Assembly (NCBI GenBank): GCA_017631385.1
Contig: JAGBTH010000068.1
Span: 1-51,022 of the forward strand
From: Kiritimatiellia bacterium
GTDB taxonomy: Bacteria; Verrucomicrobiota; Kiritimatiellia; RFP12; UBA1067
DNA: 51,022 nucleotides
Direction: 5' to 3'
Below are positions 48,744 to 51,022 of this stretch, piece after piece. Below the pieces are notes generated by a model. It did not search any database. It saw only the letters and a list, made by a program, of their open reading frames with translations, and was not told the DNA's origin. Made by a program: the position numbers and the translations under genes. Every line of letters starts with the position of its first letter. The first letter of the stretch is position 1.

Positions 48744-50180
48744 TTAATATTCGAATTTTGTATTATCATCTGAAATAAACTTCTCTAACGCAGAAAACTG
48801 CTTTATTATACTATCGGCGATATCAGAATCAGCTCGTTTAGCTATCTCTAATGTTTTTCTTATATAGGGTAAAATTGGTCGGCACAACATCTTCCGAATC
48901 TTAATTATTTTGTCCGAAGAAATATCTTTATCCTTAAGAGACTGCAATGCATTTTCTAACGCCAAGGTTTTATCATTTAATTTCCTTATTGATTTCTCAT
49001 ACTTAATTTGCCACTTTCTCCATCTCGTTTTTTTCTCGGCCTCAATAGCGTTACCTCGTGCAACAATCCCTCTTAATCCAGTCACTTGAGTATTCGCTCC
49101 TGATATATTTATTGGCGTTTCAGATAATTCTACACACTCCTCCAATGTGGAATTAAATTCTTTATAAGCTAAAATTATCTCCTGTACATATTGATCAAAT
49201 TGCGATAGATCTACGGCGTGCCCATTCACGCCAAAATTACCATCTTTACTGGATGCATTTTGTGCTGACTGTCTATTTTCTTTAGGGGGCACTATGTCAA
49301 TTGCATCAGATTCAACACAGACAAGCCCTTTATCTTTCCACATATCACTAAAAGTAGTTGGAAAATCCTCCACCTGCTTTTTCGTCATCCTCTTACCAGT
49401 CTGACCATCAACAATATAAAAACGCCCATCAGAATCCGATTCAAACAAAATTCCTGCGTATTTATATTGATTATTTTTTTCATGCGGAACAATATCGACT
49501 TCTCGATGAGAAGGATATTCAAAACAAAGTTGAACAATACGCCCAATCATTTCAGAGGGAAACCAACTCGGCAAAACACCTTTTCTTTTTATCTCTTCTG
49601 TAACCTCTTCTATGACCATTCCCAGCCATTTGTAATTATCTCCAAGATTTCTCGTCCCTAGTTTTTCATCCAATATTATTTTTCCATCCTTTTTATCATA
49701 CACAACTTCATCTCCACTATGTGTTGTATATTTAAAAACTTTTCCTCCAATCAATTTCACTATATCATTTACGATTCCTACACCTTCACCTCCAGGAGAA
49801 ATCTTCACCCAGTCATCAATAATATTTGAAGGTTCGTGATAAAGATCCCAAGAATACTCCTCCCAATTATTTAAATAGCCCTTCTCTTTTCCTAACTTCA
49901 TTTCTTCCAACGTAGCAGGCTTAAGAGCCGCTATATCACGGCCTAAATGTTTTGTTAGCTCAAATGGAAATTTGCCACACACCAAAACAGAAATAGCTTT
50001 TAGGTCCTCCCACGAGCCAGACCAAATCTCTGGAGAATCATTTTCCGTACATCTTGACATAAGTGGACCATTATGAATATATCCACTATCTTTGTTCGAA
50101 ACGGGGCAATACCGAGATTCTGAATACACAATATGTGTAGCAAACAACACACCGAGAATTAAAACGATTTTGTTTTTCAT
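48744..50180 (-). CDS. Secreted protein of unknown function
   Basis: 478 residues, not recognised. A signal peptide (KIVLILGVLFATHIVYS) predicts export; there is no lipobox. The first 300 residues look globular, with a GDEVVYDKKDGKIILDEKLG stretch near 158-177 that has a beta-hairpin look reminiscent of some secreted toxin or phage-type domains, and RFYIVDGQTGKRMTKKQVE near 265-283. The last 150 residues are helical and charged, probably a bundle. AT-rich codon use. Its start overlaps the upstream partial gene by four bases, and it ends ten bases before the LpoB-like gene, so it belongs to the same operon. Confidence 0.7.
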   Translation of the reverse strand: MKNKIVLILGVLFATHIVYSESRYCPVSNKDSGYIHNGPLMSRCTENDSPEIWSGSWEDLKAISVLVCGKFPFELTKHLGRDIAALKPATLEEMKLGKEKGYLNNWEEYSWDLYHEPSNIIDDWVKISPGGEGVGIVNDIVKLIGGKVFKYTTHSGDEVVYDKKDGKIILDEKLGTRNLGDNYKWLGMVIEEVTEEIKRKGVLPSWFPSEMIGRIVQLCFEYPSHREVDIVPHEKNNQYKYAGILFESDSDGRFYIVDGQTGKRMTKKQVEDFPTTFSDMWKDKGLVCVESDAIDIVPPKENRQSAQNASSKDGNFGVNGHAVDLSQFDQYVQEIILAYKEFNSTLEECVELSETPINISGANTQVTGLRGIVARGNAIEAEKKTRWRKWQIKYEKSIRKLNDKTLALENALQSLKDKDISSDKIIKIRKMLCRPILPYIRKTLEIAKRADSDIADSIIKQFSALEKFISDDNTKFEY

Positions 50181-51022
50181 TTCGCAACCCCTTTCCTCTC
50201 AAATCTTACGTTGCATCGCGCGTCGTCGGAAATAGAAAATTCCACTATCTCAAACTTTTCAAAGGAGACGTTTAATCCGTCTTTTTTCGCTTGCTTCTTT
50301 ACAAGCTCTTCAAAATTATCCCGAATGTATTTATTAGCACTCTTAAATGAGCCGCTTAAAATTTCAACGATCAATACACCCGTTTCAGCTTTTTCATCGT
50401 ATTCAAGCGCGACGACTCTCACGCGCACAGGCTCGACTATCAGACGAAACACCTCATTCGTAACAACAGCTCCGACAAGCGGCGTAACCGGCTCCATCGC
50501 AGGGACAGATGGCACCTCTTCTACCACAGATGTTGGTATCGTTATTCTTTTTCTTTCCGTCTTTTTACTTTCTACGGTCTTTTCGCTTGAAGAACTTATT
50601 TGCCGCGCCCTCCGACCTTTCTGCATCCGCCGACGCACACGCGAATAGGAGAATCCTGTTTCTTCCGCCAATGACACATCCCGGTCGATACTGACACCTT
50701 CTTTCACGGCGCCCTTAATGACCGTAAAAGCATTGGGGACAGCCATCGTCACGCGTTGGCGACGACTTCCCGTCACAATACCGTTACCGACCTGCGCCGC
50801 GAAATCCGCCGCGCGGAATTCTTTCCTGTGGTCTGATGCATTGAGTATTCTTGCCGAAAAAGCAAGTCCGCCCTCGCAAACGACATCAGAGAACAAATCT
50901 TCCTCCATCGCACCGTAACGCCAAGTGTTGGAGCTTCTTATTGTTGATTCACTTCCCATTTCTGTAAGCGTTTCTATATGAGAACTGACGAGTCTTATAG
51001 CATTTGTACCTCTCAACTCCGA
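50177..51022 (-). CDS. Array-associated protein with shared C-terminal domain; 5' end beyond the window
   Basis: The frame is open to the window edge, so this is a 3' part; a TTG at 51014-51016 could be read as a start but nothing supports it. The last 80 residues (RVVALEYDEKAETGVLIVEI, then FKSANKYIRDNFEELVKKQ and a final NVRFERKG) match the C-terminal domain of the A, B and C lipoproteins. Upstream is a basic, serine- and threonine-rich stretch (SRVRRRMQKGRRARQ, then a KTVESKKTERKR region) and an unrelated globular part. The ATGA overlap with the next gene indicates the same operon. It may be the array's founding or regulatory member; function unknown. Confidence 0.7.
   Translation of the reverse strand, partial: SELRGTNAIRLVSSHIETLTEMGSESTIRSSNTWRYGAMEEDLFSDVVCEGGLAFSARILNASDHRKEFRAADFAAQVGNGIVTGSRRQRVTMAVPNAFTVIKGAVKEGVSIDRDVSLAEETGFSYSRVRRRMQKGRRARQISSSSEKTVESKKTERKRITIPTSVVEEVPSVPAMEPVTPLVGAVVTNEVFRLIVEPVRVRVVALEYDEKAETGVLIVEILSGSFKSANKYIRDNFEELVKKQAKKDGLNVSFEKFEIVEFSISDDARCNVRFERKGVAK

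Noticed and set aside
1..51022. CRISPR arrays, rRNA genes and insertion sequences
   Set aside because: None could be found by reading; no regularly spaced short repeats or transposase-like frames are present.

Overview
The window reads as chromosome from a Gram-negative bacterium of the Planctomycetes-Verrucomicrobia-Chlamydiae group, most probably a Kiritimatiellota/Verrucomicrobiota member. This is inferred from gene content: LL-diaminopimelate aminotransferase (dapL) next to outer-membrane genes (bamA, bamD, skp, lpxD, lptE), a fused SecD-SecF, MEP-pathway isoprenoid genes and sugar-active secreted enzymes. No 16S rRNA is present, so the taxonomy is tentative. Almost every gene is on the minus strand; the one clear plus-strand gene is a tRNA-Glu.

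Layout, in plus coordinates (transcription runs right to left). 1-2256: pnp (cut by the window edge), rpsO with a structured leader and its own promoter, then a methyltransferase. 2259-10202: a tight operon dxr - rseP - ispG - O-antigen ligase-like - dapL - peptide-type solute-binding protein - methyltransferase. 10232-13329: a divergent MraY-like transferase, truA, dprA. 13389-16782: tRNA-Glu facing the operon bamD - lptE - RAM-domain protein - TPR protein, with a shared bidirectional terminator. 16842-20124: secreted esterase, VOC protein, yebC, infA and a small membrane protein. 20139-26402: bamA - skp - lpxD - aroQ - zinc ribbon - mrp - pyrF. 26406-31718: an AroB-like protein lacking expected active-site residues, recN, two tRNAs and recD2. 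31718-40533: rhamnosidase-like protein, tsaB, a second orphan solute-binding protein, a DciA-like protein, prfB and secDF.

40714-51022 is the accessory part and the best candidate for something undescribed. It is one apparent nine-gene operon: a partial protein, a secreted protein of unknown function, an LpoB-type lipoprotein, and six lipoproteins of about 400 residues. The six form three paralogous types (A, B, C), each present twice. They share a lipobox, a QP-x-VF motif followed by G-I/V-P, a central helix motif and a C-terminal domain; that C-terminal domain recurs in the partial protein at the window edge. The array arose by tandem duplication of a [D-end]-C-B-A unit, and a 3' stub of the LpoB-like gene remains at the junction. 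Within each pair the C-terminal halves are conserved and the middle parts have diverged strongly.

Other points of note are a tRNA with a glycine-type body but a CCU (arginine) anticodon, an in-frame repeat element inside dxr, and several promoters whose -10 box lies only 6-9 bases from the start codon, as expected for leaderless mRNAs.
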